The notes beneath the pieces were generated by a model. That model saw only the letters and a list, made by a program, of their open reading frames with translations. It ran no database searches and had not been told where the DNA came from. Source: Sphingobium sp. (GTDB lineage: Bacteria; Pseudomonadota; Alphaproteobacteria; Sphingomonadales; Sphingomonadaceae). From it: a stretch of DNA of 64,000 nucleotides. Positions 1-8,463 of the stretch are shown one piece after another. The stretch's first letter is position 1. Each line of letters starts with the position of its first letter. The position numbers and the translations under genes are program-made. The stretch spans positions 62,001 to 126,000 of the forward strand of contig JAGRES010000009.1 of NCBI GenBank assembly GCA_020446425.1, in the 5' to 3' direction.

Positions 1-939
1 GTGACCTACAAGAATCTGGGCCTTGTCGTGATCGACGAGCAGCATCGTTTCGGCGTCAACCAGCGAGTGATGCTCGCGCAAAAGGCACGATTGAACCCGC
101 ATATGCTGGTCATGACGGCGACGCCGATCCCGCGCACGCTCACGCTCACTTACTATGGTGACATGGAGGTCAGCCGCCTCGACGAGATGCCGCCTGGAAG
201 GCAACCGATCAAGACCTTGGTGATGTCCATCGACAAGCTGGACGAGGTAGTCGACGGGCTGGGACGGCATATCGCCGCTGGCGGGCAGGCCTATTGGGTA
301 TGCCCGCTGGTTGAGGAGAGTGAAGTCTCCGATCAGGCAGCGGCGGAGGCGCGTGCCGAGGCGCTCAAGATGCGCTTTGGCGACAGGATCGCGTTGGTAC
401 ATGGCCGGATGAAGGGCCATGAAAAGGACGCGGTGATGGAGCGCTTCGCCTCGGGGCAGGCGAGCGTGCTGGTCGCGACCACCGTGATCGAGGTCGGCGT
501 CGATGTGCCCAATGCAACGCTCATGATCATCGAAGGGGCGGATCGTTTCGGCCTTGCCCAGCTGCATCAGCTGCGCGGGCGGGTAGGGCGCGGCGACAAG
601 GCGTCCACCTGCCTGTTGCTGCGTGGCAATGCGCTCTCCGAGACAGCGCGCGCGCGTCTGGCGCTGATGCGCGAGACCAATGACGGCTTCCTGATTGCCG
701 AAGAGGATTTGCGGCTGCGCGGTGCGGGTGATTATCTCGGCACGCGCCAGTCTGGCGAACAGAAATTCCGCCTGGCGGGCGATGAGGACATCTCCGACCT
801 GATCGACATGGCGCGGGACGATGCGCGGCTGCTGGTCGAGCGGGATGGCGGGCTCGACAGCGAGAGGGGTAAGGCAGCACGTCACTGCCTCTATCTGTTC
901 GAGCGCGATGCTGCCGTGGGATTGCTGAAAGGCGGATAA
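1..939 (+). CDS. recG: ATP-dependent DNA helicase RecG, C-terminal part (cut by window start)
   Basis: RecG is a superfamily 2 helicase that remodels stalled replication forks and Holliday junctions. Only the last 312 residues are present; the gene enters from the left edge, so the GTG at position 1 is not a real start. Visible motifs are the DEQH box (residues 12-15), TATPIPR (39-45), a helicase C-terminal block with TTVIEVGVDVPNAT (about 160-175), and LHQLRGRVGRG (about 188-198), which is typical of RecG and Mfd. The end of the fragment carries the RecG family tail (EEDLRLRGAGDYLGTRQSG). The N-terminal wedge domain and Walker A motif lie outside the window. No sign of decay. Confidence 0.95.
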   Translation: MTYKNLGLVVIDEQHRFGVNQRVMLAQKARLNPHMLVMTATPIPRTLTLTYYGDMEVSRLDEMPPGRQPIKTLVMSIDKLDEVVDGLGRHIAAGGQAYWVCPLVEESEVSDQAAAEARAEALKMRFGDRIALVHGRMKGHEKDAVMERFASGQASVLVATTVIEVGVDVPNATLMIIEGADRFGLAQLHQLRGRVGRGDKASTCLLLRGNALSETARARLALMRETNDGFLIAEEDLRLRGAGDYLGTRQSGEQKFRLAGDEDISDLIDMARDDARLLVERDGGLDSERGKAARHCLYLFERDAAVGLLKGG

Positions 940-1026
940 CGCACCAGCCGGGTTGCTAATTCCCGACTGATCCGGTTTAATTGCTGCACTGCGGAAACAA
1001 TATAGAGGCTCGTTCTTTTACCCGTG

Positions 1027-2130
1027 ATGCAGCCGAACGATTTTCATATTGCGGTGGGCCATTTCGAATGGCGCGCCATTGCCGGGCTGGGCATAGCCGC
1101 TCTAGTGGCGCTGGCTCTCCATTTCATCACCTTCGCCATAATCAGGCGTGTCAGCCGGAAAACATCTTCGGATAGCGACGATGTGTTCGTTCGGGCGGTT
1201 TACCAGCCCTCGCGCTGGCTTTTCGTACTTCTCGTGCTGATGACGGGCATACAAACCATAAGGCTGGGGCCGACAATCGAGAAATGGTGGACGATCGGCT
1301 CCACCATGACATTGGCGGCGCTGGTCGGCTGGCTGGCGTGGCGTATTGTCGGCGCGCTGAAGAGGATTGTAGAGGCCAGCGCCGATATCACGGTCGAGGA
1401 TAATCTGACTGCGCGGCGGCGCACAACGCGTGTGCGTATTCTCAATCGTATCGCGCAGGTGACGATATTATTCCTCACGATCGCCTTCATGCTGCTGGCG
1501 ATTCCAAGCGTGCGCGCGATTGGCGTGACCCTGGTGGCCTCGGCGGGCCTGGCAGCACTGGCGGTGGGCGCCGCCGCCCAGCCTGCGCTCAAGAACCTGA
1601 TTGCTGGTATCCAGATGGCCTTTACCGAGCCGATTCGCCTCGACGATGTGGTAATTGTCGAAGGGGAATGGGGCTGGATCGAGGATATCCGCCTGACTTA
1701 TGTCATAGTGCGCATATGGGATGACCGGCGGCTGGTTGTGCCAGTATCCTATTTCCTCGAAAAGCCGTTCCAGAACTGGACCCGCGAAACCAGCCATTTG
1801 CTCGGCACCGTGTTCATCTATGTCGATCATGGCGCGGATATCGGGGCGTTGCGTCATGCATGGGTTGCGGCGGTGCAAGCCAACGAACGCTGGGATGGGC
1901 GCGTGGCGATATTGCAGGTGACCGATCACCGGCCCGACGGCATTGAACTGCGGGGTTTGCTCAGCGCGCGCGATGCGCCGGTTGCGTGGGACCTGCGCTG
2001 CGAAGTACGCGAGGCGATGATGGACTTCCTGAGAGTGAAGATGCCCGAAGCCATGGTCAAAGAGCGCGTCCGGCTCGACGCGCTGCCGGATAAGAGGGCG
2101 GATACTGCACCGCCTGTGGGGCAGCTTTAG
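1027..2130 (+). CDS. mechanosensitive ion channel family protein (MscS-like)
   Basis: A 367-residue inner-membrane protein of the MscS family, which opens under membrane tension to release solutes after osmotic downshift. Hydrophobic helices are seen at about residues 17-37, 59-77, 90-108 and 140-160. They are followed by a glycine/alanine-rich pore-lining helix (about 163-190, with ASAGLAALAVGAAAQPALKN) and the beta domain (TEPIRLDDVVIVEGEWGWIEDI), which is diagnostic of the family. A GTG at 1024 directly precedes the ATG at 1027; either could be used, and the ATG is chosen. It stands alone after recG. The presence of two osmolyte pathways elsewhere in the window makes a role in osmotic protection plausible, but this is inference. 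Confidence 0.9.
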   Translation: MQPNDFHIAVGHFEWRAIAGLGIAALVALALHFITFAIIRRVSRKTSSDSDDVFVRAVYQPSRWLFVLLVLMTGIQTIRLGPTIEKWWTIGSTMTLAALVGWLAWRIVGALKRIVEASADITVEDNLTARRRTTRVRILNRIAQVTILFLTIAFMLLAIPSVRAIGVTLVASAGLAALAVGAAAQPALKNLIAGIQMAFTEPIRLDDVVIVEGEWGWIEDIRLTYVIVRIWDDRRLVVPVSYFLEKPFQNWTRETSHLLGTVFIYVDHGADIGALRHAWVAAVQANERWDGRVAILQVTDHRPDGIELRGLLSARDAPVAWDLRCEVREAMMDFLRVKMPEAMVKERVRLDALPDKRADTAPPVGQL

Positions 2131-2136
2131 CCCCGC

Positions 2137-3354
2137 CTAACCTTCAATCACGATGCCGTGCTTCTTCTTGCCGAAGCTGATCTTGTCGCCGGCCTTGGGC
2201 GTATAGCCGCCGTCGCTCACGACCTCGTCATTCACGCGAATCGCGCCTTCTTCCAGCTTACGCTTTACCTCTTTGTTGGAGGTGGCAAAGCCCAGCGCGA
2301 CCGTTGCGGCGATCAGATTAGGTGCTTCCGATAGTGCAACCGTAGGGAGATCTGCACCTGCGCCGCCGCCTGCGAAGGTGGTTTCGGCAGTCTGCGCAGA
2401 GGCTTTTGCCGCTTCCTCGCTATGCGCCATAGCGGTTGCCGCATTGGCAAGAACCTTCTTCGCTTCGTTGATTTCTGCGCCTTCAAGCCCCTCCAGACGC
2501 GTGATCTCATCGAGTGGCAGATCGGTGAACAGGCGCAGGAAGCGGCCGACATCGGCGTCCTGTGTATTGCGCCAGAATTGCCAGTAGTCATAAGCGGGCA
2601 GGGCGTCTTCGTTGAGCCACACGGCGCCCTTGGCCGTCTTGCCCATCTTGCCGCCATCCGCCGTGGTGATCAGCGGCGTAGTCAGCCCGAACACTTCCGT
2701 ACCATCGACCCGGCGGGACAGCTCGATGCCATTGACGATATTGCCCCACTGATCCGACCCGCCAAGCTGCAACCGGCAAGCCGCGCGGCGAGACAGCTCC
2801 AGAAAGTCATAGGCCTGAAGGATCATATAATTGAATTCGAGGAAGGTGAGCGGCTGTTCGCGTTCCAGCCGCAGCTTGACTGAGTCAAACGTCATCATGC
2901 GGTTGATCGTGAAATGCCGTCCAATGTCGCGCAGGAAGGGCACATATTCCAGGGTGTCGAGCCAGTCAGCATTGTTGACCATGACCGCATCGGTCGGGCC
3001 ATCGCCAAAGGTCAGGAAATTGGCGAAAACACGTTTGATAGAGGCGATATTTGCGTCAATATCCTCGGATGTGAGCAGCTTGCGGCTCTCATCCTTGCCG
3101 CTGGGGTCGCCGACCTTGGTGGTGCCGCCGCCCATCAGGACAATGGGCTTGTGCCCGGCCTGCTGCATGCGGCGCAGCATCATGATCTGCACGAGGCTGC
3201 CGACATGAAGGGAGGGTGCAGTCGCGTCGAAACCGATATAGCCGGGGACGATCTGCTTGAAGGCGAGTGAATCTAGCCCTTCCGCATCGGTGAGTTGATG
3301 GATATAGCCACGCTCATTAAGGAGGCGGAGCAGATCGGATTGATATTTGGTCAT
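2137..3354 (-). CDS. tyrS: tyrosyl-tRNA synthetase
   Basis: Class I aminoacyl-tRNA synthetase that charges tRNA-Tyr; 405 residues, the usual bacterial TyrS length. The N-terminal Rossmann fold has the HIGH-type signature [14 protein letters not shown] (residues 41-54) and [10 protein letters not shown]. The middle has the tyrosine-binding stretch YMILQAYDF and the GGSDQWGN motif. The KMSKS-type loop reads GKMGKT, as in other TyrS. A C-terminal S4 RNA-binding domain covers about residues 345-400. Convergent with the mscS-like gene (6 bp gap); its start lies next to the start of the divergent DOMON-like gene. Confidence 0.97.
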   Translation of the reverse strand: MTKYQSDLLRLLNERGYIHQLTDAEGLDSLAFKQIVPGYIGFDATAPSLHVGSLVQIMMLRRMQQAGHKPIVLMGGGTTKVGDPSGKDESRKLLTSEDIDANIASIKRVFANFLTFGDGPTDAVMVNNADWLDTLEYVPFLRDIGRHFTINRMMTFDSVKLRLEREQPLTFLEFNYMILQAYDFLELSRRAACRLQLGGSDQWGNIVNGIELSRRVDGTEVFGLTTPLITTADGGKMGKTAKGAVWLNEDALPAYDYWQFWRNTQDADVGRFLRLFTDLPLDEITRLEGLEGAEINEAKKVLANAATAMAHSEEAAKASAQTAETTFAGGGAGADLPTVALSEAPNLIAATVALGFATSNKEVKRKLEEGAIRVNDEVVSDGGYTPKAGDKISFGKKKHGIVIEG

Positions 3355-3384
3355 CGCGCCGCGCGACTAGCATGGAGTGGGGAA

Positions 3385-3918
3385 TTGGACAATATAGCCA
3401 GCCTGGTTTGTCATCCGGATACGCCCGGCGATGCCGTGCGCGAAATTATCGTGTCCGGCACCAGAGGGCAGGGCGGTTTCATCACGATCCGCTATCACGT
3501 CGTTGGCGACATCAGCCGTATCAAGATTCCGGCAGCAGCAGACTCGATCCGTACTGACAATCTCTGGGAAACGACATGCTTTGAACTCTACACCAGGGAT
3601 GTGGGCGAGCAGGCATATCGTGAGTATAATTTCTCGCCGTCCACGCAATGGGCGGCATACAGCTTCGCGGCGTATCGGGACGGGATGGAGCCGGTGGATA
3701 TCTGGGCGCCGCGCATCAGCATCACGGTGGAGAAAGATGCGTTGATTCAGGACGTGACCTTCGTCTCGCCGCGCGTCGCGCCGCAGCAGGTCGGGGCGTC
3801 AGCGGTGATTGAGGAAACGGACGGCAGAAAGAGCTATTGGGCGCTGACGCACCCAGCCGGACAGCCGGATTTCCATCATCCCGATTGCTTCGCCTACATG
3901 ATTCCATCCGTCGACTGA
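3385..3918 (+). CDS. DOMON-like domain protein
   Basis: A 177-residue protein of the DOMON-like type found in sphingomonads; the function is not established. Seen features are the opening ASLVCHPDTPG, a beta-rich body with the conserved DNLWETTCFELYTRD and REYNFSPSTQWAAYSF, and no signal peptide. An open frame extends upstream to 3295, inside tyrS, but the TTG at 3385 is preceded by GGAG at 3374-3377 (7 nt spacing) and puts the family N-terminus at the right place, so it is chosen. It ends 2 bp before the ATG of the NamZ gene, so the two are probably one transcript. The start is moderately certain. Confidence 0.75.
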   Translation: MDNIASLVCHPDTPGDAVREIIVSGTRGQGGFITIRYHVVGDISRIKIPAAADSIRTDNLWETTCFELYTRDVGEQAYREYNFSPSTQWAAYSFAAYRDGMEPVDIWAPRISITVEKDALIQDVTFVSPRVAPQQVGASAVIEETDGRKSYWALTHPAGQPDFHHPDCFAYMIPSVD

Positions 3919-3920
3919 AT

Positions 3921-5126
3921 ATGAAAAACGGCATCGACAGGCTGGTTAGCGACCCGGATTTACGCAAACCGCTCGCGGGCAAGCGCGTGGCACTTCTGGC
4001 GCATCCGGCATCGGTAACGGCTGACCTGACCCACAGCCTTGATGCTCTGGCGATGTGCGATGATATTACGCTTTCCGCAGCCTTTGGGCCGCAGCATGGT
4101 CTGCGCGGCGACAAGCAGGACAATATGATGGAATCGCCGGATTATGACGATCCGGTCCATGGCATTCCGGTGTTCAGTCTTTACGGCGAGGTGCGCCGCC
4201 CGACCGATGCGATGATGGACAGTTTCGATGTGATCCTGATCGACCTGCAGGATCTGGGCTGCCGCATCTATACCTTTATCACCACGCTTCTCTATGTGCT
4301 AGAGGCCGCCGCCAGGCACGGGAAGAGCGTTTGGGTGCTGGACCGGCCCAACCCCGCGGGGCGGCCCGTCGAAGGGCTGACGCTGCGTGCCGGGTGGGAG
4401 AGCTTTGTCGGCGCTGGCCCGATGCCGATGCGTCACGGCATGACGCTGGGCGAACTTGGCCACTGGTTCATCCGTCATTTCGGGCTTGATGTGGAATACC
4501 GCGTGATCGAAATGCATTATTGGCTGCCCGAGGCTGGACCGGGTTATGGCTGGCCAATGGAGCGTCTGTGGGTCAACCCCAGCCCCAATGCGCCGAACCT
4601 GAATATGGCGCGATGCTATGCAGGGACGGTGATGCTGGAGGGCGCGACCTTGAGCGAAGCTAGGGGGACTACGCGGCCTCTGGAAATCATGGGCGCGCCC
4701 GATATTGATGCGCGTGCGGTTATTGCGGAAATGCAGAAGCTGTCGCCGGACTGGCTCGCGGGGTGTGTGTTGCGCGATATCTGGTTTGAGCCGACCTTTC
4801 ACAAGCATGTTGGTCAATTATGCAACGGTATCCATATCCATGCCGAGGGTCCCACCTATGACCATGAAGCCTTCAAGCCATGGCGGGTTCAGGCGCTGGC
4901 GTTCAAGGCGATCCGGCGGCTCTATCCCGACTATCCGTTGTGGCGCGGCACCGATTTCAAATATGAATATACGAACGACGTGCTGGCGATAGACGTGATC
5001 AACGGATCGCCGCTGCTGCGGGAATGGATCGACGATGCCGCCACGGCGCCGGGCGATCTCGATGTTTTGACGCTGCCTGACGAGCAGGCATGGGTTGAAG
5101 AGCGGCAGCCCTGCCTAATCTACTGA
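3921..5126 (+). CDS. namZ: DUF1343 family protein, NamZ-type exo-beta-N-acetylmuramidase
   Basis: A 401-residue protein of the DUF1343 family, characterised elsewhere as NamZ, which releases N-acetylmuramic acid from the non-reducing end of peptidoglycan fragments. Supporting motifs are the N-terminal GKRVALLAHPASVT, AFGPQHGLRGDKQDNM, the IDLQDLGCRIYTFITTL segment, LDRPNPAGRPVEG and the C-terminal WRGTDFKYEYTNDVLAIDVINGS. No clear signal peptide is seen, which would imply a cytoplasmic place of action. The longer frame from 3837 overlaps the DOMON gene; the ATG at 3921 matches the family start. The substrate assignment rests on family knowledge. No MurNAc catabolic genes are visible nearby. 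Confidence 0.88.
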   Translation: MKNGIDRLVSDPDLRKPLAGKRVALLAHPASVTADLTHSLDALAMCDDITLSAAFGPQHGLRGDKQDNMMESPDYDDPVHGIPVFSLYGEVRRPTDAMMDSFDVILIDLQDLGCRIYTFITTLLYVLEAAARHGKSVWVLDRPNPAGRPVEGLTLRAGWESFVGAGPMPMRHGMTLGELGHWFIRHFGLDVEYRVIEMHYWLPEAGPGYGWPMERLWVNPSPNAPNLNMARCYAGTVMLEGATLSEARGTTRPLEIMGAPDIDARAVIAEMQKLSPDWLAGCVLRDIWFEPTFHKHVGQLCNGIHIHAEGPTYDHEAFKPWRVQALAFKAIRRLYPDYPLWRGTDFKYEYTNDVLAIDVINGSPLLREWIDDAATAPGDLDVLTLPDEQAWVEERQPCLIY

Positions 5127-5219
5127 GATTCGGTCATTCCCTCTTTCTGGGATATTCTCCCGCCGCCGACTCGAATTCGGTCCGGGCCGCCCCATGCGGC
5201 TACAGGGGGAGAGAATGTC

Positions 5220-5687
5220 ATGAAATATCTACCGCTACTGTCATGTGCGGCGTTACTGCTCGCCGGTTGTCAGCAGAAGGCCGAGGAGGCTCCGCCGCCG
5301 CCAGCCGCGCTGAGCGAAGGCGACGCCACGATCATGGTCAATCGGAACGAGGTTGAACTGGCTTCGATGGATGCGGGGCGCATCAAGGCGCTTTATGCGC
5401 CGGATGTCGTGGCATTCGATCCCGGCGTCGATGGGCTGATTACGGAAAGAGCCGCTTTCGACAAGGCGCAGGACGAATTCGCTGCGATGAAGTTCGATGG
5501 TTTCCAGCGCAAGGACCGCAAGGTTCAGGTGTTAGACGCCGATACCTTCATCGTTTCGGGAACATCGGCAATTGGCAGCACGGCCAAGCCGTCGAACAAT
5601 AGCATCGTCCGCTATACCGACGTTTATCAGAAACAGCCCGATGGCAAGTGGCTGATCGTCAACGAGCATATTTCAATGGTGAAATAG
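5220..5687 (+). CDS. lipoprotein with SnoaL/NTF2-like (DUF4440-type) domain
   Basis: A 155-residue predicted lipoprotein. The N-terminus has a short hydrophobic signal ending in the lipobox LLAGC with the lipidated cysteine at residue 17, followed by a disordered EEAPPPPAA spacer. The remainder (about residues 35-155) looks like a cone-shaped NTF2/SnoaL-type domain: IMVNRNEVELASMDAGRIKAL, then YAPDVVAFDPGVDGL, ending YTDVYQKQPDGKWLIVNEHIS. Such domains bind small molecules or are structural; no catalytic role can be read. A good ribosome site (GGGGGAGAGA) lies just upstream. It stands alone between namZ and the tautomerase gene. Confidence 0.75.
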   Translation: MKYLPLLSCAALLLAGCQQKAEEAPPPPAALSEGDATIMVNRNEVELASMDAGRIKALYAPDVVAFDPGVDGLITERAAFDKAQDEFAAMKFDGFQRKDRKVQVLDADTFIVSGTSAIGSTAKPSNNSIVRYTDVYQKQPDGKWLIVNEHISMVK

Positions 5688-5755
5688 CGGAAACGGCAAC
5701 AGGCTGCCTGCTAATGAAAGCGGGCAGCCTGCTACGTTCGCGAACAGTGAAACCG

Positions 5756-5974
5756 TCAGGCGGCTTTCGCCATAGCGTGGACATCGGCGGCTCTCAGCGT
5801 CTGGCCACCTATGCCCCAGTCGCCTTGCTCGATCTCGACGATCTTGACCCAGGTGACCTGGCGCAGCGCTTCACCTTCGATGGCGACCATCGTGTCGGTG
5901 ACCTTGCTAATGATCTCCTGCTTCTGTTCCGGGGTGAACACGTCCTTGATCAGTTCTACGGTAACCAGCGGCAT
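5756..5974 (-). CDS. 4-oxalocrotonate tautomerase family enzyme
   Basis: A 72-residue tautomerase. Removal of the initiator Met exposes Pro1 (MPLVTVELI), the catalytic base of this family. The helix [22 protein letters not shown] and the strand [17 protein letters not shown] are the expected fold elements. These enzymes ketonise or isomerise 2-hydroxymuconate-type substrates; the actual substrate cannot be told here. It is divergent from an HxlR-type regulator that very likely controls it. Length is within the family range (about 60-75 residues plus a short alanine-rich tail). Confidence 0.85.
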   Translation of the reverse strand: MPLVTVELIKDVFTPEQKQEIISKVTDTMVAIEGEALRQVTWVKIVEIEQGDWGIGGQTLRAADVHAMAKAA

Positions 5975-6062
5975 AATCTTTCTCCTCGTTATTCAATCTG
6001 CCGGACCATCCGGCGATGAGGAGCTTTTGCCCGATACCATGGCAGGAGTTTAGTTCAGGACT

Positions 6063-6100
6063 TGTAGGAAACCGCTACATTTTCTGAAGTAACCTGCTAC
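6063..6100. promoter_or_regulatory. candidate HxlR operators between the tautomerase and HxlR genes
   Basis: Two related inverted repeats lie in the divergent promoter region: TGTAG-N7-CTACA at 6063-6079 and GTA-N6-TAC at 6089-6100. Both right halves are followed by ATTT, giving a tandem repeat of GCTACATTT. HxlR regulators bind such dyads as dimers, so this is a good candidate for autoregulation and control of the tautomerase. The binding itself is inference. Confidence 0.5.
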
Positions 6101-6146
6101 ATTTATCGCATTGATACGATTGCCCTTGGGAAGAGGAGAATCGAAA

Positions 6147-6839
6147 ATGCAATATGGCCAATTCTGTCCTATCGCCAAAGCCACTGAAATACTGGGTGAA
6201 AAATGGACATTCCTGATCATCAGGGAACTGATCATGGGTGGCAGGCGGTTCAACGAGATACAGCGCGGTCTGGGCGATATTTCGCCGGCGTTGCTGACGT
6301 CGCGCCTCAAATCGCTGGAACAGCAGGGCATAGTCGTGCGCCGCCGGGGATCGGGCGAGCGGCAATATGAATATTATCCGACCGAGGCCTGCCAGGCGCT
6401 GCTTCCGATTCTGAAGGGGCTCGGTGACTGGGGTTTGCTATGGGCGCGCAACAATGTGCTGGACGCTGACCTCGATCCCGAATTGCTGATGCTCTATCTG
6501 GAGCGCAGTATCGACCCTACCAAACTGATCGGCAAGGAAAGCGTCATTCAGTTCAAGTTTGACGATCTCACCGAGCAAAAGGACTGGTGGTTGCTGGTGA
6601 AGGATGAGCGCGTCGACCTGTGCATTGTCGATCCGGGCAAGGACGTGAACGTGTTCTTCAATTGCAGCCTGCGCACGATGCACGATGTCTGGATGGGTGA
6701 CCGCAGCTATAATGAGGCGATGAAGGCGGGGGACCTGATTGTCGAGGGAGAACCCGCGCTTGTCCGTAATATCCGTGCCTGGCTGAGGCCCAGCGTTTTT
6801 GAGGATTCGCCCAGGGTGCCATGGCCTGAAGCAGCCTGA
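6147..6839 (+). CDS. HxlR-family transcriptional regulator with C-terminal SCP2-like domain
   Basis: A 230-residue regulator. Residues about 8-105 form the HxlR winged helix: CPIAKATEILGEKWTFLIIRELIMG, then RRFNEIQRGLGDISPALLTSRLKSLEQQGIV and the wing RRGSGERQYEYYPTEA. A Cys at residue 7 sits where thiol-sensing HxlR proteins often have a redox Cys. The C-terminal half (about 120-230) resembles a sterol-carrier-type (SCP2) domain seen fused to this family. The open frame reaches 6111, but the ATG at 6147 has AGAGGAG at 6132-6138 and begins right at the family N-terminus. Divergent from the tautomerase, which is its probable target. Confidence 0.85.
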   Translation: MQYGQFCPIAKATEILGEKWTFLIIRELIMGGRRFNEIQRGLGDISPALLTSRLKSLEQQGIVVRRRGSGERQYEYYPTEACQALLPILKGLGDWGLLWARNNVLDADLDPELLMLYLERSIDPTKLIGKESVIQFKFDDLTEQKDWWLLVKDERVDLCIVDPGKDVNVFFNCSLRTMHDVWMGDRSYNEAMKAGDLIVEGEPALVRNIRAWLRPSVFEDSPRVPWPEAA

Positions 6840-6848
6840 TTTCGGGGC

Positions 6849-8030
6849 TCAGCGTTTGCGGCTGAGTTCCCGCATCGCATCGTCCAGCCCATCGAGCGTC
6901 AGCGGATACATGCGGTCATCCATCAGTTGCCGGATCAGCTTGTTGGACTGGCTGTAATCCCAATAATCCTTGCTTTCGGGGTTGAGCCATATCGTGGCGG
7001 GGTAGGTGCGCGTGATGCGCTCCATCCATACCGCTCCGGGCTCCTCGTTCATATGTTCGACGCTGCCCCCCGGATGGGTGATCTCATAGGGCGACATGGC
7101 GGCATCACCGACGAATATGACCTTATAATCATGGCCATATTTGTGCAGTATGTCCCATGTATTGTTGCGTTCGGACCAGCGGCGGCGGTTGTCCTTCCAC
7201 ACGCCCTCATAGAGGCAATTGTGGAAATAGAAGAATTCCAGATTCTTGAATTCGGATGTGGCCGCGCTGAACAGCTCTTCGGTCAGTTTGATATGCGGAT
7301 CCATTGACCCGCCAACGTCCAGGAACAGCAGCAGCTTTACCGCATTGCGGCGCTCAGGGCGCATATGGATATCGAGAAAGCCCCGGCGCGCGGTACCGGA
7401 AATGGTGGAGTCGAGGTCCAGTTCGTCCGCAGCGCCTTCGCGCGCGAAGCGGCGCAGGCGGCGTAGCGCAACCTTGATGTTGCGCGTGCCCAGCTCGCGC
7501 GTGCTATCGAGATTTTTGAACTCGCGCTTTTCCCAGACCTTGATCGCGCGCTTATGCCGGGATTCTCCGCCGATGCGCACACCTTCGGGGTTGTAACCGC
7601 CATTGCCGAAAGGCGAGGTGCCGCCGGTGCCGATCCACTTGCTGCCGCCCTGATGACGGCCTTGTTGTTCTTCGAGGCGCTTTTTCAGCGTTTCCATGAT
7701 CTCGTCCCAGTCGCCCAGAGACTTGATCTTCTCCATCTCCTCGGGGCTGAGATATTTCTCCGCGACGGCGCGCAACCACTCCTCCGGTATCTCACCGGCG
7801 ACATTGCCCGGAATATCGCTCAATATACCCTTGAATACCTTGGAGAACACCTGATCGAACCGGTCGATCAGCCCTTCATCCTTCACATAGGTGGCGCGCG
7901 CGAGATAATAGAAGCTCTCCGGCGTGCGGTCGATTGCCTCCTGTTCCAGCGCATCGAGCAGCACCAGATGCTCTTTCACCGAGGCCGGTATGCCTGCCGC
8001 GCGCAGTTCATCAAGGAAGTTGAGTAGCAT
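6849..8030 (-). CDS. VWA domain protein, CoxE-like
   Basis: A 393-residue von Willebrand A protein of the CoxE type, last gene of a minus-strand trio with a MoxR ATPase and a GFA-family protein. Known CoxE/MoxR pairs act as metal-centre maturation or chaperone systems. The N-terminal half is helical (MLLNFLDELRAAGIPASVKEHL), with a glycine-rich linker (QGGSKWIGTGGTSPFGNGGY). The VWA domain begins near residue 220 with a MIDAS-like LFLDVGGSMDPH (D-x-G-G-S rather than D-x-S-x-S), which is common in this subfamily. It lies 3 bp after the GFA gene, so the genes are co-transcribed. The client protein is not evident in the neighbourhood. Confidence 0.85.
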   Translation of the reverse strand: MLLNFLDELRAAGIPASVKEHLVLLDALEQEAIDRTPESFYYLARATYVKDEGLIDRFDQVFSKVFKGILSDIPGNVAGEIPEEWLRAVAEKYLSPEEMEKIKSLGDWDEIMETLKKRLEEQQGRHQGGSKWIGTGGTSPFGNGGYNPEGVRIGGESRHKRAIKVWEKREFKNLDSTRELGTRNIKVALRRLRRFAREGAADELDLDSTISGTARRGFLDIHMRPERRNAVKLLLFLDVGGSMDPHIKLTEELFSAATSEFKNLEFFYFHNCLYEGVWKDNRRRWSERNNTWDILHKYGHDYKVIFVGDAAMSPYEITHPGGSVEHMNEEPGAVWMERITRTYPATIWLNPESKDYWDYSQSNKLIRQLMDDRMYPLTLDGLDDAMRELSRKR

Positions 8031-8033
8031 GGA

Positions 8034-8459
8034 CTATTTGACGCGCGGAGAACTCTCCGGCCCCTTGGGATGATGCGGTAACTCGGGATCGAGTGTGGCC
8101 CAGGATGGCGCGCTTTCGACCCATATTATAGCGGTGGGCGGCGCGATTTCGGGATCATCCAGCGTGCCTACGCGCACGCGCATCGGCAAACCTGATGGTT
8201 GGACCGTCTTGCTGTACATTTGCGAGCCGCACTGAGGGCAAAAGCCACGTTCCACCATGTTGCCGCTATCGGCGATCATACCCATGGTAGTAATTTTGCC
8301 TTCATAGTGCACGGATTCTTCAAGGAACAGGGCGTTGACCGTTGCCGAACCGCTGGCGATGCGCTGGCAGTCCCGGCACCAGCACATGCGTGAGCCCAGA
8401 GGCGGCGTATCAATTGTGAAACGCACGCGACCACACAGGCATCCGCCTTCGATGGTCAT
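8034..8459 (-). CDS. GFA/CENP-V family zinc protein
   Basis: A 141-residue member of the GFA family (glutathione-dependent formaldehyde-activating enzyme-like, CENP-V fold). Zinc ligands are visible in GGCLCGRVRF (Cys8, Cys10), MCWCRDCQR and FCPQCGSQMY. The family name comes from Gfa, but most members have no shown formaldehyde activity. It sits between the MoxR and CoxE genes with tiny gaps (4 bp and 3 bp), which is an unusual companion for that pair and suggests co-expression. Confidence 0.85.
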   Translation of the reverse strand: MTIEGGCLCGRVRFTIDTPPLGSRMCWCRDCQRIASGSATVNALFLEESVHYEGKITTMGMIADSGNMVERGFCPQCGSQMYSKTVQPSGLPMRVRVGTLDDPEIAPPTAIIWVESAPSWATLDPELPHHPKGPESSPRVK

Positions 8460-8463
8460 GACT

